This document shows positions 5,655 to 5,940 of a stretch of DNA of 5,940 bases, in pieces. Under the pieces are notes generated by a model. The model ran no database searches and had not been told where the DNA came from. It saw nothing but the letters and a program-made list of their open reading frames with translations. Source of the stretch: Paracoccaceae bacterium (lineage in GTDB: Bacteria; Pseudomonadota; Alphaproteobacteria; Rhodobacterales; Rhodobacteraceae); contig JALSHL010000034.1 of the NCBI GenBank assembly GCA_026982255.1, positions 1 to 5,940 on the forward strand. Reading direction: 5' to 3'. The stretch's first letter is position 1. The number at the start of each line of letters is the position of its first letter. The position numbers and the translations under genes were made by a program.

Positions 5655-5940
5655 TACACGCCTCCGCTCGTCTCTAGCGCACGGGCATCGCCCAATTTGC
5701 GGATCGCGTCAACAAGTATCCCCGTTTTCGCCCCCAGCGACCCTTTGACCATGACCGTATCAACCCCTTGCAGCAGTGCGCCCATCCGCTCTTGCAACTC
5801 AGCGGAGTCCGCCACCCATTCCCCGCGTTTTTCCTCCGGCAGGGCCTCGAACAGCGCCTTCATCCGCGGCCCGACGCAATGCACCGTGTCGATTGCCGCC
5901 ATCGCCGGATGCTGCGCCAGCGCGCGGTGCATGTCCATCT
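5654..5940 (-). CDS. murF: UDP-N-acetylmuramoyl-tripeptide--D-alanyl-D-alanine ligase MurF (C-terminal end only)
   Basis: MurF adds the D-Ala-D-Ala dipeptide to the UDP-MurNAc-tripeptide, giving the pentapeptide that MraY uses. Only about 95 C-terminal residues are inside the window; the frame is open past the right-hand edge, so the Met encoded at 5938-5936 is internal rather than a start. The fragment contains the C-terminal Rossmann-like domain of Mur ligases: HPAMAAIDTVHCVGPRMKAL, then a stretch ending in VMVKGSLGAKTG, where KGSxGxK is typical of the MurF end, followed by a final helix (ILVDAIRKL). The P-loop and central domain are not visible. Assignment relies on this fragment and on the position immediately before mraY, with which it shares one base at TAATG. 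A MurE or fused MurE-MurF cannot be ruled out from the fragment alone, but the order fits MurF. Confidence 0.92.
   Translation of the reverse strand, partial: MDMHRALAQHPAMAAIDTVHCVGPRMKALFEALPEEKRGEWVADSAELQERMGALLQGVDTVMVKGSLGAKTGILVDAIRKLGDARALETSGGV
5661..5665 (-). promoter_or_regulatory. Ribosome binding site of mraY
   Basis: GGAGG on the minus strand lies in the last codons of murF with six bases before the mraY ATG at 5654-5652. It is the strongest and best-placed Shine-Dalgarno sequence in the window. It means mraY can be initiated independently even though its start touches the murF stop. Confidence 0.75.

Noticed and set aside
1..5940. Search for an undescribed system such as a defence, mobile, CRISPR or toxin-antitoxin element
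   Set aside because: All coding space is taken by six standard dcw genes with intact motifs. No IS ends, repeat arrays, tRNAs, integration sites or foreign-looking genes were seen.

Overview
This window is a stretch of the division and cell wall (dcw) cluster of an alphaproteobacterium, most likely a member of the Rhodobacteraceae/Rhodobacterales. All genes lie on the minus strand. Read in the direction of transcription (from high to low coordinates) the order is murF (3' end only), mraY, murD, a 306-bp gap, ftsW, murG and murC (5' two-thirds or less). The taxonomic call rests on GC-rich coding DNA, this gene order, and protein wording I recognise from rhodobacteral homologues: the MurD start MIAVQGYAGKRVGVLGLGRS, the FtsW start MTEMAYGAV, and the MurG stretch LLVIAAGGTGGHMFPAQALA. 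It comes from memory of the families, not from a search.

Upstream block (5940 to 3172): murF, mraY and murD are packed with no spacing. The murF stop and mraY start share one base (TAATG), and the mraY stop and murD start overlap in GTGA, which suggests translational coupling. MurF completes UDP-MurNAc-pentapeptide and MraY loads phospho-MurNAc-pentapeptide onto undecaprenyl phosphate to make lipid I. MurD adds D-glutamate earlier, in the cytoplasmic branch.

Gap (3171 to 2866): this is the only non-coding stretch of any size. It is AT-richer than its surroundings and holds three inverted repeats, one of them a perfect 28-bp palindrome with A- and T-tracts that looks like an intrinsic terminator or an operator. 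A weak candidate promoter for ftsW follows. The cluster may therefore be split here into two transcription units.

Downstream block (2865 to 1): ftsW overlaps murG by 8 bp, and murG is separated from murC by a single base. MurG turns lipid I into lipid II, FtsW is the septal SEDS glycosyltransferase that polymerises lipid II, and MurC begins the pathway by adding L-alanine to UDP-MurNAc. Together the six genes supply and use the peptidoglycan precursor for septal growth.

All six proteins look intact where they are visible, with their expected catalytic motifs. I found no mobile element, CRISPR array, RNA gene or undescribed system. The only part worth a second look is the murD-ftsW gap.
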